Assembly (NCBI GenBank): GCA_013426755.1 | Contig: AP019861.1 | Coordinates: forward strand, 669,067 to 733,066 | Direction: 5' to 3' | Source of the DNA: Spirochaetota bacterium | GTDB lineage: Bacteria > Spirochaetota > UBA12135 > COTS27 | DNA length: 64,000 nucleotides | In this document: positions 1 through 9,375 of the stretch, in pieces | Numbering within the stretch: the first letter of the stretch is position 1 | Layout: each line of letters begins with the position of its first letter | The notes under the pieces: generated by a model | The model's input: the letters and a program-made list of their open reading frames with translations, nothing else | Told to the model about the DNA's origin: nothing | The model's database searches: none | Position numbers and translations under genes: made by a program

Positions 1-99
1 TATAGCTTCGATGTCTGGAAGAACAAAGCGCCCATTGAAACGAAAATCTCTACTAAGGGTGATGTGACTATTTTATACAAAAAGCGTGTTAGTTTTTAA
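1..99 (+). CDS. C-terminal end of an unknown protein (partial)
   Basis: An open frame runs from the first base of the window to a TAA at 97-99 and gives 32 residues beginning YSFDVWKNKAPIETK. The start lies outside the window. The tail is basic and ends KKRVSF. It lies 125 bp upstream of ftsY on the same strand. No family can be recognised from so short a piece, and it is called a gene end only because the frame is open and codon use looks ordinary. Confidence 0.4.
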   Translation, partial: YSFDVWKNKAPIETKISTKGDVTILYKKRVSF

Positions 100-224
100 G
101 TTTCCTGTTTGTTTTTAATAGCAGTTCACCTATTTTTATCTACATTTTACCTACTTTTCTCTAATATTATCTCCTTGAAATATAAACACATATCGTAGGG
201 GCTTCTTTAAAAAGTATAAATTGT

Positions 225-1280
225 ATGATTTTCTTTAAAAAACATAAACGGCTGCCGCCACCTTCAAAGACTCCTGCAACTTCTAAGCACGAAGTCACCA
301 CAACCACTCCTCCAATATCTAGTAAAGAAGACAATGTACTTGCCTCCAAGCAACCCGTCACAACAGCTAAGCAAGACCACCGATTGCAATTTAAAAAATT
401 TGCATTCAAATGGAAGCGTAAATTCAGCACAAAAGCAAGCTACGAACAGGCTAACTTTTATGATAATCTAGAAGAACTTCTTATAGAAGCCGATGTAGGC
501 GGCAAGGAAACATTGAAACTCATTGAACGCCTCCGTACTGTAGTCACCGCTACAGAGCGCGATAGAAATGAATTTTTATCAGAAACTGAGAAAATAGCGT
601 TATTTAAAACATTGCTCTCAGAATGTGTGAAAACAGGGCAATTGAAGCTGGCTTTTCACGAAGCTAGAACACCTGTCATCGTGCTACTCGGCGTCAATGG
701 CGCTGGGAAGACGACAACACTTGCTAAATTAGCTGCTCTCTTTAAAGACGATTATAAGATTGTCATAGGTGCTTGTGACACATTTCGTGCGGCTGCAATC
801 GAGCAATTGACACATTGGGCTGATTTATTAGGTGTGTCTATTGTTAAAAAGAATGAAGGGGCAGACAGTGCTGCTGTTGCTTATGATACAATCGAATCTA
901 CGCTGGCTCAGAAAAAGGGTTTTGCCTTTATCGATACTGCAGGAAGACTGCATAACAAGGAAACACTGATGAATGAATTGCAGAAGTTATTTAGGGTTTT
1001 AGCCAAATTTGGTGATCGCGTCAGTGTTTTAAAGCTACTTGTCGTTGATGTGACGCTTGGGCAGAACGTTTTAGCTCAGATCAGCACCTTTCATGAAAAA
1101 ATCCATATCGATGGCATGATCCTCACTAAATTAGACACACAAGCACGGGGGGGAAGTATTTTAGCGCTCTCACAGGCATTGGCGATACCTATTTATTATT
1201 ATACGTTTGGTGAAGACCTTACCGCGTTAGAACCGTTTGATAAAGCCAGTTACATAGATGCCCTTTTTTCTGATCTTTGA
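225..1280 (+). CDS. ftsY: Signal recognition particle receptor FtsY
   Basis: This is the SRP receptor GTPase, which docks SRP-ribosome complexes at the inner membrane for co-translational insertion. The 351 residues contain a basic, proline/threonine-rich N-terminus (1-70), a helical N domain (about 75-145) and a complete G domain. The G domain has the P-loop GVNGAGKTT (156-164), DTFRAAA (185-191), DTAGR (237-241) and TKLD (301-304) followed by ARGGS. The acidic A domain of enterobacterial FtsY is missing and is replaced by a short basic tail, which is common outside the Proteobacteria. There is no clear Shine-Dalgarno before the ATG. It is followed by prfB on the same strand, 269 bp away. 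Confidence 0.96.
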   Translation: MIFFKKHKRLPPPSKTPATSKHEVTTTTPPISSKEDNVLASKQPVTTAKQDHRLQFKKFAFKWKRKFSTKASYEQANFYDNLEELLIEADVGGKETLKLIERLRTVVTATERDRNEFLSETEKIALFKTLLSECVKTGQLKLAFHEARTPVIVLLGVNGAGKTTTLAKLAALFKDDYKIVIGACDTFRAAAIEQLTHWADLLGVSIVKKNEGADSAAVAYDTIESTLAQKKGFAFIDTAGRLHNKETLMNELQKLFRVLAKFGDRVSVLKLLVVDVTLGQNVLAQISTFHEKIHIDGMILTKLDTQARGGSILALSQALAIPIYYYTFGEDLTALEPFDKASYIDALFSDL

Positions 1281-1480
1281 TGAGAAGATTGCCTGCGGCG
1301 GCTAGTTTTTTTGTTCTCCATAATTAAATGTAGTTTGATTTTATCAATTGATCCTAGTAAGTAGTCTGTGCTTGCTGAGTATAAGTGGAGTAGACTACGC
1401 TCGCTGATTAGCTACTGGTCCTAGTAGGTAAGGTGGGCTCGCTAATTTTAGTCACGGTCTATGTGTTATGATAAAAACAA

Positions 1481-1489
1481 TGATATAAT
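1481..1489 (+). promoter_or_regulatory. Possible extended -10 element before prfB
   Basis: TGATATAAT (TG-n-TATAAT) lies about 60 bp upstream of the prfB ATG. It matches the sigma-70 extended -10 consensus. No convincing -35 box is seen at 16-18 bp. The call rests on the match and position only. Confidence 0.35.
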
Positions 1490-1549
1490 AATACTTATCG
1501 TATTAATACGGATAATAACGACTTAATGTTAATGATTGATAAGTGATTA

Positions 1550-2668
1550 ATGACTCTTGATTTAGAAACCTTAGCTGAAAAAACAGATGTTCTAGCGGAG
1601 AATGTCAAAGCGGGGTTAGCTTTAGTTAATGTACCTCACAAGCAGGCTGCTTTGGAGGATTTAAAACAAAGGCAGCAGGAAGCTATCACTAAGCAAGATT
1701 TTAAAAAACTGCAGTCTATTGGGGGGGACATAAAGAAAATCGAGCAGAAGTTTATGCCCTGGCAAGAACTCCACGCAGCGAGCTTGGAGTTATGTAGTTT
1801 GCTTGCTCTTATTCGCACTGAAAGTAAACGTGAAGAATTGCTGAGTGCTGCGGAGCTAGAATTTAAAAAATTGCAAGAACGTTATCATTCTTTACACGTG
1901 ATGAGTTTGTTTACAGCCGATGATGATGAAGCGAGTGCTTATATGAGTATTCATGCGGGAGCAGGCGGAGCGGAGGCCTGCGACTGGGCGGGTATGCTGC
2001 AGCGCATGTATGTTCGCTACTCTGAACGGAAGCAATTTAGTGTATCTGTCGTAGATGTTTTGCCAGAACGTACCGCCGGTATCAAATCAGCAACACTTCA
2101 TATAAAAGGACTGTACGCATGTGGTCTGCTTAAAGCAGAGGTTGGCGTTCATCGGTTAGTACGCATCTCGCCATTTGATGCGGGCAAAAGACGACATACG
2201 TCTTTTGCTTCGGTTTCGGTTATTCCAGAGATCGATGAGACTATCGAATTTAAGATTGACCCTAGCGATGTTCGTATCGATACGTTTAGAGCAAGTGGCG
2301 CAGGCGGACAACACGTCAATACAACAGACTCGGCTGTGCGAATAACACACCTTCCTTCTAAAATAGTTGTTTCCTGCCAAGTCGAACGCAGTCAATATCA
2401 AAATAAAGAACAGGCTTTTAAAATTCTTAAAGCAAGGCTTTATGAAAGACACCGTGAACAGCAATTGGCGAATAGTCAAAAACAGAAGAAACTTCAAAAA
2501 AAGATCGAATGGGGCTCGCAGATTCGTTCTTATATCCTGCATCCGTATCAACTCATTAAAGACCACCGTACGGGACATGAAGTAGGTGATGTTAAAAGTG
2601 TTATGGATGGTGCTATCAATGATTTTATCGAGGCTTATTTGAAATATCAATTGCAGCTGCAGCTGTAG
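1550..2668 (+). CDS. prfB: Peptide chain release factor 2 (RF2)
   Basis: RF2 recognises UGA and UAA stop codons and triggers peptidyl-tRNA hydrolysis. The 372 residues hold the N-terminal helical domain, the class-specific tripeptide SPF (207-209, in RISPFDAGKRRHTSF) that marks RF2 rather than RF1, and the catalytic GGQ loop (252-254, RASGAGGQHVN). The gene is one continuous frame. The programmed +1 frameshift at codon about 26 that controls RF2 in many bacteria is absent, so that autoregulation is lacking here. The C-terminus ends in an unusual QLQLQL tail encoded by a CAG/CTG-rich stretch. Confidence 0.96.
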   Translation: MTLDLETLAEKTDVLAENVKAGLALVNVPHKQAALEDLKQRQQEAITKQDFKKLQSIGGDIKKIEQKFMPWQELHAASLELCSLLALIRTESKREELLSAAELEFKKLQERYHSLHVMSLFTADDDEASAYMSIHAGAGGAEACDWAGMLQRMYVRYSERKQFSVSVVDVLPERTAGIKSATLHIKGLYACGLLKAEVGVHRLVRISPFDAGKRRHTSFASVSVIPEIDETIEFKIDPSDVRIDTFRASGAGGQHVNTTDSAVRITHLPSKIVVSCQVERSQYQNKEQAFKILKARLYERHREQQLANSQKQKKLQKKIEWGSQIRSYILHPYQLIKDHRTGHEVGDVKSVMDGAINDFIEAYLKYQLQLQL

Positions 2669-2806
2669 TTACTGCGGTTGTGGTTACTGTAGTTGTCGTC
2701 ATTGTTATTTTGATAATCTTTCCCAGCCGATGCACTGCGTCTACGATAAATAAGATTATTTTGATTATATGGATTGTATTATGTAAGAAGCAAAGAAGTA
2801 TATCCC

Positions 2807-4009
2807 ATGAGTAACGTAGAACAGGCACTAAAAATCATTAAACGCGGCGCAGTATCCTTAGTTCAGGAAGCAGATTTAATTGAAAAACTGAAGACAGGAA
2901 GACCGCTTAGAGTAAAACTTGGAGCCGACCCCTCAGCGCCAGACATCCACCTAGGTCATGCAGTCGTTCTTAAGAAATTAAAAGATTTCCAGGACTTAGG
3001 GCATGAGATTTACTTTGTTGTTGGGGACTTTACAGGACGAATCGGCGATCCAACAGGAAAATCTAAAACACGTCCAACACTTACGCCTGAAGCCATTCGT
3101 AAAAATGCCGAAACCTATAAAGAGCAAGTCTTCAAAATCCTTAATCCCAAGCAAACAAAGATTGTTTTTAATAGCACGTGGTCAGAACCCCTTACATTGT
3201 CTGATATTCTCAAATTGACGGCTAAGACAACAGTACGTCAATTGTTAGAACGGGATGATTTTATGAAACGCTATCGGGCGCGGAAACCTATTGCTTTGGT
3301 GGAGTTTTTTTATCCCATTATGCAGGCCTTGGATTCGGTTGAGATTAAGGCTGATGTTGAGCTCGGTGGAACAGACCAGACGTTCAATTTATTGTTTGCG
3401 CGTGATTTCCAGCGCGCTGCTAAGCAGCCGCCGCAAGTTATTTTAACAGTGCCACTCCTCGTTGGGTTATACGGTAAGGAAAAAATGTCTAAATCTCTAA
3501 ACAATTATATAGGACTCACCGATCCACCCGGGGACATGTACGGAAAAATAATGTCCATTCCTGATACACTACTGAGTTCTTACTTTAATTTGCTTACTGA
3601 TAAATCTGAGGCGGATATTAAAGAAATGGAAATGGCTATTGCTAATGATAAGGCTAATCCGCGTGATTATAAAATGGAATTGGCTCGTGATATTGTGACG
3701 CAGTATTATGATGAAGCGATAGCACAGGCTAGTGCGCATGAATTTAAAAATATTTTTCAGAAGCATGGAGTTCCTGAAGAAATACCTTCTTTAACGATCG
3801 ATGAAAAAGATAATTCGCTTATAACCGTTATGCAGGCAACGAAGTTATTTAAAAGCAATGGTGAGATCAGACGATTTATTAAAGGCGGTGGTGTGAAATT
3901 AAACGGCACGCCACTACTCGATGAAAAAGCTGCCGTGAGATTGACTGAGGGAGCGGTATTGAAGATCGGTAAAAGACACTTCTTTAAACTTATCCCGTTA
4001 AAACGATAA
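2807..4009 (+). CDS. tyrS: Tyrosyl-tRNA synthetase
   Basis: This class I synthetase charges tRNA-Tyr. From the chosen ATG the protein has 400 residues. It shows the HLGH signature (48-51), the tyrosine/ATP pocket region GDFTGRIGDPTGKS, the LGGTDQTFN motif and KMSKS (226-230), and ends in an S4-type RNA-binding domain (about 335-400, IRRFIKGGGVKLNG). The open frame extends 11 codons upstream to 2774, but the sequence MSNVEQALKII fits the usual N-terminus, so 2807 is preferred. Neither start has a strong Shine-Dalgarno. It converges with the racemase gene after a gap of about 50 bp. Confidence 0.95.
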   Translation: MSNVEQALKIIKRGAVSLVQEADLIEKLKTGRPLRVKLGADPSAPDIHLGHAVVLKKLKDFQDLGHEIYFVVGDFTGRIGDPTGKSKTRPTLTPEAIRKNAETYKEQVFKILNPKQTKIVFNSTWSEPLTLSDILKLTAKTTVRQLLERDDFMKRYRARKPIALVEFFYPIMQALDSVEIKADVELGGTDQTFNLLFARDFQRAAKQPPQVILTVPLLVGLYGKEKMSKSLNNYIGLTDPPGDMYGKIMSIPDTLLSSYFNLLTDKSEADIKEMEMAIANDKANPRDYKMELARDIVTQYYDEAIAQASAHEFKNIFQKHGVPEEIPSLTIDEKDNSLITVMQATKLFKSNGEIRRFIKGGGVKLNGTPLLDEKAAVRLTEGAVLKIGKRHFFKLIPLKR

Positions 4010-4060
4010 GGCTTATTACTTACAGTAGGGAGAGGGTTTCTAGCGAGATTTTGCCACTAT

Positions 4061-4978
4061 CTATAATGGCTTTAGTTTGTGTGGGGCGGCGTGATAAATA
4101 AGAGTGCGAGCAAGTACTTCTGTAGGATCAATCTTAGGCACGGCTAGCGAGATATATTTCATTGCAAGGGGTACTTCGGTGCAGCCCATAATAATAGCTT
4201 CAGCACCAGTTGCAATCAATTTTTTACTGATGGTTTCAAACACTGTGATTGCCTGTCTGGTTACGGGGAAGTGTGCTTTGATGCCATAGGCGGGATGGTA
4301 AATGGCGTCATGGATTTTTTTACGGTCTTCTGGTTGTGGATTGATGATAGTCAGTCCTAATTTGGTGGCATTGTGTTCATAGATGTTGGCGCTATAGGTG
4401 CCTTGTGTTGCGAAGAGACCTATTTTTTTGAGATGGGGATGATTTTTAACAAGCGTTTCTAGTGTTGCTGTGATCATATTGATTAATTTGAGGGTATGTG
4501 TCTTTATTAAGGGTTGAGTGATCTGTTCTATTTCATGAAAAATAGGCGGGGCGTGAGCGGTATTGCAGGGAATACCTATAATCTGTGCCCCTGTTCTGTA
4601 CAGTTCTAGGGCAATATTGCCTATGGCTAGGCCTGGATTAGCTAGATCAGACTTGCTATCAGTTGTTATTTTGTGATGATTGGAGTCTGTTTTACGTGTG
4701 GCAGTAGCCGTTTCGCTAGGGGCGGTGAGATGTGCTGGAGTGTGGTTTTTGTGTGTGTGGAGTAGATATTCTGTCCGATCAGCGATCTCGTTAGGTTTAG
4801 AAAAGAGAATGATAGGAATATGTTCTTGGTCAGTTTTAGCTACTGTATGGATACATATTTTCTCAATAATATCTACCCCTGCAACAGGACCTACACCGCC
4901 TATAATTCCTATGGTTTTTATTTGTGTCGCAGTGGATGATGACGTACGCGTATTAAAACGTGATGAAGACACGTTCAT
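4061..4978 (-). CDS. Aspartate/glutamate racemase family protein
   Basis: This family interconverts L- and D-aspartate or glutamate by a two-cysteine, cofactor-free mechanism; D-glutamate is needed for peptidoglycan. The 305 residues begin the fold with TIGIIGGVGPVAG (22-34). The paired catalytic cysteines lie in GIPCNTAH (Cys138) and IIMGCTEVPLA (Cys265). Residues about 75-112 are a Thr/His/Lys-rich low-complexity insert that splits the region where the conserved core normally runs straight on to LANPGLAIGNIA. The motif form resembles aspartate racemase more than MurI, but substrate cannot be decided from sequence. It is an isolated gene at the end of a long minus-strand block. Confidence 0.85.
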   Translation of the reverse strand: MNVSSSRFNTRTSSSTATQIKTIGIIGGVGPVAGVDIIEKICIHTVAKTDQEHIPIILFSKPNEIADRTEYLLHTHKNHTPAHLTAPSETATATRKTDSNHHKITTDSKSDLANPGLAIGNIALELYRTGAQIIGIPCNTAHAPPIFHEIEQITQPLIKTHTLKLINMITATLETLVKNHPHLKKIGLFATQGTYSANIYEHNATKLGLTIINPQPEDRKKIHDAIYHPAYGIKAHFPVTRQAITVFETISKKLIATGAEAIIMGCTEVPLAMKYISLAVPKIDPTEVLARTLIYHAAPHKLKPL

Positions 4979-5170
4979 GTATCCTTGGTCTCAATTAAAA
5001 AAAATTGGCGTTCATGAGTAAATTTTGTGTTAATGTGGAGTAAGAGAACAGCTAAACCGTGAAGAGGCAATGATCGGTATTGAAATTAGGCTCTTCTTCC
5101 TTAACGCACGTGCCCCGAGCATTACTCATAACATTAAAATGAACTAAACAAAAACGGGTTAGAGGTTAGT

Positions 5171-7504
5171 TTATTTGCTGACACTGACGAACGTTCCGTC
5201 CCAATTTTTACTGGGTTGCTTTTTGAGATAGAGCAGACTTCGTGAGAGGAGTACGTTACTAGGACCGTCATTTTCTTTCATAAGGAGGCAAGCTTTAAAG
5301 ATCTTAATAGCCTTATTCCAATTGCGTTCGAAGTAATATTGTGTGCCTTCATTAAAGAGATTGTAAAATTCGCGCTTTTCCATAGGCGTGTTTTCTATGA
5401 AATCAATGAGTTCATAGATGAAGACATTAGTTTTCTTGCCAACAACAACAACTTTATCGATAAGTCGTGCGAGGAGGACTTGACGGGTTTGTTGGTAGGT
5501 TTGTTCAGAAATGATGATATTGGTATTGTAAAATTTATTGAGTCCTTCTAAGCGGCTTGCTAGATTGACGTTATCACCGATGGCAGTGTAATTTAACCTT
5601 GCGTCAGAGCCAATGTTCCCGACAATAGCAGGTCCGGTGTGGATGCCGAAGCGAGTTCGCATGGGACGAAGACCAAATTTGGTGAATTTTTTACTGACTA
5701 CTTCTGAGAGTGTTCTGCAGTGTAGCGCGGCGGTGCAGGCATTTAGGGCATGATTTTTATCGGCAACAGGAGCACCCCAGAAAGCCATGATCGAATCACC
5801 TATATATTTATCGAGCGTTCCTCCTTTGTCTGCAATGCCTTCGGAGAGAACGTTAAGATAATAGCGTAATTGTGAGATGAGTTGTTCTGACGGAGTTTCA
5901 TCGCTGATAGAAGTAAATTCTTCAATGTCTGAAAAAAAGATAGTGATATCTAATTTATCGCCACTGACATGAGCTTCTTGTCCTACTTTGACGATCTGTG
6001 CAACAACTTCACTTGGAACAAATTTTTTAAATGAGAGCAGCCCATTTTTCATACTGGTATAAGATGAATTGATATTGTTAATTTCGCGAAGGAAATTTTG
6101 CTTGCGGTGAGTGTCTTTATCAACGTCAATGTCAAATGTTCGTACTTTATCCATATCTTGCGCGAGTTGGATGATAGGATTGGTGATGTTATTGAGAATC
6201 TTTGAACTGATGGCAATAATGATCATGATAAAAATGATGCTCACTATTGCAATGACATTGAGGACTTGATCGACGGGGCCTGTGACGATTTTAGATTTAA
6301 AGATAATACCTGTTTTAAAGACAATACCGTAGCTAGGTAGGAAATTTTCAATTTGCGTAAAATAATCATCGCCTCTATAATTGAAACTCACAACCGCCAC
6401 AGAATCCGTAGGTTTGGAAGCATTATTATCTCCCGCATAAGTCGTAGAGGTGAGATCATAGATATGGTCGATATTGTAAGCGGGTTGAATGATGGTTTTA
6501 TCGGTTTTTATAAAGTTAGAATAAGCGGTTTTGATAAGGCTGTCTGGAATGTTCGTCACGGAGAAGATTTCATAATCTTCTTTACCATCGGGTGTGACAG
6601 TAAATTTAATAGTAGGGATACTACTGTCTGATGTGGCAATGACGTTTCTATTTTCAGTCATTAAAAAGATTTGATAATCTTTTGTTTTGGAATTAGAATT
6701 TTTAGGAGTTTGGTTAAGAGCGGCATCTTGATTGGTTTTATCGAAAGAAAGTACGTCAATACTTTCTAGAAAGGTTGTTATTTGGGAGAGATTAAAGTCA
6801 ACAGCCATGACGCCTATAAAATCCCTAGTAGCATTAGCTGGAGTTTTATAAATTTTCTTGGATACAGAAAGCCCAATGTTGTTATCTGAGGCAAAAACAT
6901 ACGGGAGTGTCCATGAAAAACCTTGATTGGTTAAGGCTGATTTGTACCATGAGCGTACCCGTGGGTCATAGCCTTCTGCTAATGAAAAGGTTTCAATAGG
7001 AGGAAACGTTGTATTGTACTCGTCAGGTGTATCATGGGTCCATGTGATGGTGACGAGGTTTCGGGTTCGTTTGACAGTCCGTTTGCTAATGCTGTTATTG
7101 GGCATTCGTTTGGCCATATAAAAATTGCCGGTTGTGTCTTCACCGAAGTAAATTGCACTGATTTCGTCCGCAATTTTTACCGTATTAGACAGATAATCAA
7201 GTACTGTTTGATCGGAATTATCGAGTAGATTCAGTGTGTGGATGTTATTTTCAAAGTTTTGAAGTGTTTTTATGGAAACATTGAAATAATTCTCAGTTTG
7301 TGTAGAAATATCGCTATTGATTTCCTTGATGAGGCGTTCTGTAACCTGCAAGATAGCCGAATTGCTTCCTTGATAGGAGAGAATGATTATGAATATACCT
7401 GAGATACTCAGTAGAACAGTTATTAAGCTCGTGAAAAAAACCTTAATGGAGAGGACTTTTCGTTTTCTGAGCTGGTGATTGGGGTCGGAATTTTCATTAC
7501 TCAT
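5171..7504 (-). CDS. Membrane adenylate cyclase (class III) with dCache sensor
   Basis: This is a sensory cyclase making cAMP. The frame can start two codons earlier, but the ATG at 7504 has AGAGGTG about 8 bp upstream, giving 777 residues. Domains (numbered from the earlier ATG at 7510) are TM1 22-46, a periplasmic dCache domain 50-410 with the hallmark YDPRVRSWYKSA, TM2 417-438, a HAMP-like linker 440-500 and a class III cyclase domain 518-690. The cyclase has the metal aspartates FSDIEEF and YIGDS, the purine lysine in LDKYIGD, Thr in the position held by Asp in other subclasses (NYTAIGD), and transition-state Asn/Arg in NVNLASR. This is the class IIIb pattern. It lies downstream of transporter genes for amino acids and dicarboxylates, which may share its ligand; that link is inference. 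Confidence 0.92.
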   Translation of the reverse strand: MSNENSDPNHQLRKRKVLSIKVFFTSLITVLLSISGIFIIILSYQGSNSAILQVTERLIKEINSDISTQTENYFNVSIKTLQNFENNIHTLNLLDNSDQTVLDYLSNTVKIADEISAIYFGEDTTGNFYMAKRMPNNSISKRTVKRTRNLVTITWTHDTPDEYNTTFPPIETFSLAEGYDPRVRSWYKSALTNQGFSWTLPYVFASDNNIGLSVSKKIYKTPANATRDFIGVMAVDFNLSQITTFLESIDVLSFDKTNQDAALNQTPKNSNSKTKDYQIFLMTENRNVIATSDSSIPTIKFTVTPDGKEDYEIFSVTNIPDSLIKTAYSNFIKTDKTIIQPAYNIDHIYDLTSTTYAGDNNASKPTDSVAVVSFNYRGDDYFTQIENFLPSYGIVFKTGIIFKSKIVTGPVDQVLNVIAIVSIIFIMIIIAISSKILNNITNPIIQLAQDMDKVRTFDIDVDKDTHRKQNFLREINNINSSYTSMKNGLLSFKKFVPSEVVAQIVKVGQEAHVSGDKLDITIFFSDIEEFTSISDETPSEQLISQLRYYLNVLSEGIADKGGTLDKYIGDSIMAFWGAPVADKNHALNACTAALHCRTLSEVVSKKFTKFGLRPMRTRFGIHTGPAIVGNIGSDARLNYTAIGDNVNLASRLEGLNKFYNTNIIISEQTYQQTRQVLLARLIDKVVVVGKKTNVFIYELIDFIENTPMEKREFYNLFNEGTQYYFERNWNKAIKIFKACLLMKENDGPSNVLLSRSLLYLKKQPSKNWDGTFVSVSK

Positions 7505-7832
7505 CTGCATGCACCTCTTTTTATCATAAACGACTGTATTATATAGATAGGTCTTTGTTTATTGTACTATATAAGTTGAGTTATAAGCATAACTTAGTGG
7601 AATTTCTTAGCAAAATTCATTCGTAAGATGCATGGCAATTGGTTTTATACTGAGATACGGGAATTAAATTGAACTGAGCTCAATTGAGTTTAATTGAGTT
7701 GGATTATTATTATAACGAATTATAGGCATATTTTCATACGGTAATGTACTTGTGCGGCGTTATTTTAGGTCAATTTGGGCTAAAAAATGGGCAGATCTGG
7801 GGAGGAAGAAACCTAGTGGGGCTTTCTTGGAA
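7505..7832 (-). promoter_or_regulatory. Upstream region of the cyclase gene, with possible -10
   Basis: This 328-bp gap separates the symporter gene from the cyclase gene. On the minus strand TATAAT is found at about 7539-7544, some 35-40 bp upstream of the cyclase start, but no good -35 is visible. The part near 7665-7705 holds a short repeat of GAGTTTAATT/GAGCTCAATT-like words. No open frame of note is seen. Confidence 0.3.
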
Positions 7833-9191
7833 CTAATTTTTATGTTCTGCTACCGCTGGTGTTTCAATATTCTCTACCGCATTAGCGTCTGTTGCTGAGG
7901 GATGTATGAGGTCTTTTGTAATGATCGGTCTTCGTTTGCCTTTAAATCGTTGGGCGACGAGCGCTGTATAGGCAAGATTGGTCTGAACGATGAGAGCGGT
8001 TCTAAGGGGATCAATAATGGTGTCAATAGCCAGTAAAATGACAATAATAACTTCAAATGGGAGACCCAATGGAGTGAGAACGATTTGTATTGCAGCAAGC
8101 GTTGCTAGACCTGTGGCGCCTGCTGTGGCAATTCCTGCTAAAATTGATCCAATAATGGTTTTTATAATGTCTACACTACCGTAATCAATGCCATAAAGTT
8201 GGAGCAAAAAGATAGAAACAAGCGAAAAATAGATAATATTGCCATAGCGGCCTAGTGTAATACCAAGTGGGATCAGAAGATTTGTCACAGAGCGTTCAAA
8301 AAATAGCTTCTTTTCTAAAGCCTCAACACAAGAAGGAATAGTAGCAAAACTACTCCGCGTAGAAAAAGCAATGATAATAGGTGTGAGCACGGCATAAAGT
8401 ACTTGTTTGATGGATTTTCTGCTCCTGACGTAAATCACTATACAATTGATAATCATCATGAGTAACCCTATGCCGTAAAAGAGTATAATGAGATTAAACA
8501 TGGCAAAAATAACGTTTAATCCCGTATCTGCGACTTGATCTGCTATGAGGCAGATAAGCCCAAAAGGGAGAACGTACATCGCCCAATTGATAATCTTCTG
8601 AAAAGCTAGGAAAAGCGTTACAAAAATATTACTTAACGTTTCACCCGACTTGTCTTCTGTGAAGCCAATTGCAATGCCAAGGATAATTGAGAAAAAGACC
8701 AGTTCCATAGCACGTCCTGATGCGAGCGATTCGAAGATGTTTGAAGGAATAATGCTAGCAACAAAGTCAAGAATTCGCTTGCGGGGTACTTCTTTGTAAG
8801 GTTGTGAGATACTGACTTCGAGATCAGTGGTTTCTTCGGAAGATTCGACAATTTGACTGAGTACTTCACGTGTTTGATTATTGATGAGTTCTCCTGGTTT
8901 GTTCCAGACGCCTGCAAATGTCCCTAACATGCCACAAAATGTGACGCTTAGCACAAAATAAAAGAGCATTTTGACTAGGAGTTTATTAATTCCTTTTGAT
9001 TTGATGAGTTTAGCAATACTCGATACAATAGCCGAAATCAATATGGGAATGACTGACATTTGAAGTAAATATAAGTACATATTGCCAAATGGTGCAATAG
9101 TTTTAGCAACCTCTTTAAAGTTTATACCAATATATATTCCAATCGCTACTGAGGCGGCAATTGTAAGAGGATTTTTTAAGATTTTTTTCAT
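7833..9191 (-). CDS. Sodium/proton-dicarboxylate (glutamate/aspartate) symporter
   Basis: This is a DAACS-family (GltP/DctA/GltPh) secondary transporter of the inner membrane. The 452 residues have about eight hydrophobic segments. Family landmarks include the serine-rich re-entrant loop region IIAFSTRSSFATIPSCVEAL and the second hairpin/TM8 region with AGATGLATLAAIQIVLTPLGLP followed by AIDTIIDPLRTALIVQTN. The last segment carries the conserved D-x-x-x-D-x-x-R-T pattern that binds substrate carboxylates. The start ATG has no Shine-Dalgarno. It lies between an amino-acid binding protein and a dCache cyclase, all on the same strand. Glutamate, aspartate or C4-dicarboxylates are all possible substrates. 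Confidence 0.92.
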   Translation of the reverse strand: MKKILKNPLTIAASVAIGIYIGINFKEVAKTIAPFGNMYLYLLQMSVIPILISAIVSSIAKLIKSKGINKLLVKMLFYFVLSVTFCGMLGTFAGVWNKPGELINNQTREVLSQIVESSEETTDLEVSISQPYKEVPRKRILDFVASIIPSNIFESLASGRAMELVFFSIILGIAIGFTEDKSGETLSNIFVTLFLAFQKIINWAMYVLPFGLICLIADQVADTGLNVIFAMFNLIILFYGIGLLMMIINCIVIYVRSRKSIKQVLYAVLTPIIIAFSTRSSFATIPSCVEALEKKLFFERSVTNLLIPLGITLGRYGNIIYFSLVSIFLLQLYGIDYGSVDIIKTIIGSILAGIATAGATGLATLAAIQIVLTPLGLPFEVIIVILLAIDTIIDPLRTALIVQTNLAYTALVAQRFKGKRRPIITKDLIHPSATDANAVENIETPAVAEHKN

Positions 9192-9273
9192 TTCAGTTAT
9201 TGCGGTGCTTGAATAAAATTATAAAATTGTAATGGTAGGGGATAAGTGAATAGTTATATAAGTAAATAGTTAT

Positions 9274-9358
9274 AATAGGGTATGGGTTTCAATAGGGCAT
9301 GGTTTCCAATAGGGCATGGTTTCCAATAGGGCATGAGTTCCTAGTGCATTAGTTTTTA
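9274..9358. repeat. 17-bp tandem repeat, four copies plus a degenerate fifth
   Basis: The unit aatagggcatggtttcc is repeated at 9274, 9291, 9308 and 9325, with the second and third copies identical, followed by a decayed copy. It fills the gap between the binding protein gene (end 9376) and the symporter gene (start 9191). Confidence 0.9.
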
Positions 9359-9375
9359 ATAGGCTGTGTTATACG

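Noticed and set aside
1550..1640. Programmed +1 frameshift in prfB
   Set aside because: The RF2 frame is continuous from the ATG, and no CTT-TGA-C type slip site with upstream Shine-Dalgarno occurs near codon 26.
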